Origin: Thalassotalea sp. G2M2-11
Lineage (GTDB): Bacteria; Pseudomonadota; Gammaproteobacteria; Enterobacterales; Alteromonadaceae
DNA length: 64,000 bases
Assembly (NCBI RefSeq): GCF_017168195.1
Contig: NZ_JADNYL010000004.1
Span: forward strand, 399,074-463,073
Direction: 5' to 3'
Shown here: positions 63,810 to 64,000 of the stretch, one piece after another
Numbering within the stretch: the stretch's first letter is position 1
Layout: the number at the start of each line of letters is the position of its first letter
Notes under the pieces: generated by a model
What the model was told of the DNA's origin: nothing
What the model saw: only the letters and a program-made list of their open reading frames with translations
The model's database searches: none
Translations under genes and position numbers: made by a program

Positions 63810-64000
63810 TGTTTATGCTCTCTACATTAAATTTTATCAGTAACTTGACTTGATAAACTATCGTTGTTGTTTTTATAGACAAACTACTATAGGTGAAATC
63901 ATCTGGCATATCTCCTGATCATTTATACAGAAAAATATGCCTCTGCCTTAACTATTAGTGCATAAAACAGACCAAAAGTTCAATAAATAATCGAACAGTA

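Noticed and set aside
63574..63843. An 89-residue plus-strand frame at the right end
   Set aside because: It is antisense to the repeat-protein gene, which has a signal peptide and a proper terminator.
1..64000. CRISPR arrays, tRNA or rRNA genes, intact insertion sequences, prophage
   Set aside because: No regularly spaced repeats, cloverleaf-like segments, transposase motifs or phage structural genes were recognised by eye.

Overview
The window looks like a chromosomal segment of a marine gammaproteobacterium of the Alteromonadales, most like the Colwellia/Thalassotalea group. This rests on the low G+C, AT-rich intergenic DNA, five genes for TonB-dependent or porin-type outer-membrane proteins, and classic gammaproteobacterial gene orders (mrcA <> pilMNOPQ-aroKB-damX-dam, rpe-trpS, prmA-dusB-fis-purH-purD). 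No tRNA, rRNA, CRISPR array or intact insertion sequence was found by eye.

Layout. 1-316 is the 5' end of pckA. 632-15179 is conserved core: penicillin-binding protein 1a, divergent from the type IV pilus assembly operon pilMNOPQ, then shikimate genes aroK-aroB, damX, dam, a convergent DUF2970/TorF-porin pair, and rpe-trpS. 15221-25331 is accessory: an FHA-domain/trypsin-like protease operon, a class D beta-lactamase-like gene, a methionine-rich TonB-dependent receptor (possibly copper), a chemoreceptor, a YjbR protein, a small secreted peptide, an ECF sigma factor coupled to a membrane protein, and a thioredoxin-like lipoprotein.

25511-36159 looks like a catabolic cluster. It has two convergent NhaC-type transporters, an XRE/MmyB-type regulator, a crotonase, a PaaK-type acyl-CoA ligase, a TonB-dependent receptor and a secreted type B carboxylesterase. 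A plausible but unproven flow is outer-membrane uptake of an ester, periplasmic hydrolysis, CoA activation and side-chain processing. A decayed copy of an nhaC 3' end lies just beyond the far side of the cluster.

40119-54597 is dominated by iron: feoAB behind a Fur box and an FNR-like site, then after a PrsT-like TPR lipoprotein a Fur-boxed run encoding a DUF4856 lipoprotein, an imelysin-family lipoprotein, a FecA-like receptor, a sterol-desaturase-family membrane enzyme, and a second Fur-boxed FecA-like receptor. This run is the best candidate in the window for a poorly described system. A siroheme synthase with a decayed methyltransferase tail follows.

56501-63015 returns to core genes (prmA, dusB-fis, purH, a secreted methyltransferase-like protein, purD), and the window ends with a secreted helical-repeat protein of unknown role. 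Start codons were adjusted for several genes (pilQ, rpe, YjbR, the second NhaC, the acyl-CoA ligase, a TonB receptor, both solute-binding proteins, the secreted methyltransferase) on ribosome-binding-site, overlap or signal-peptide evidence.
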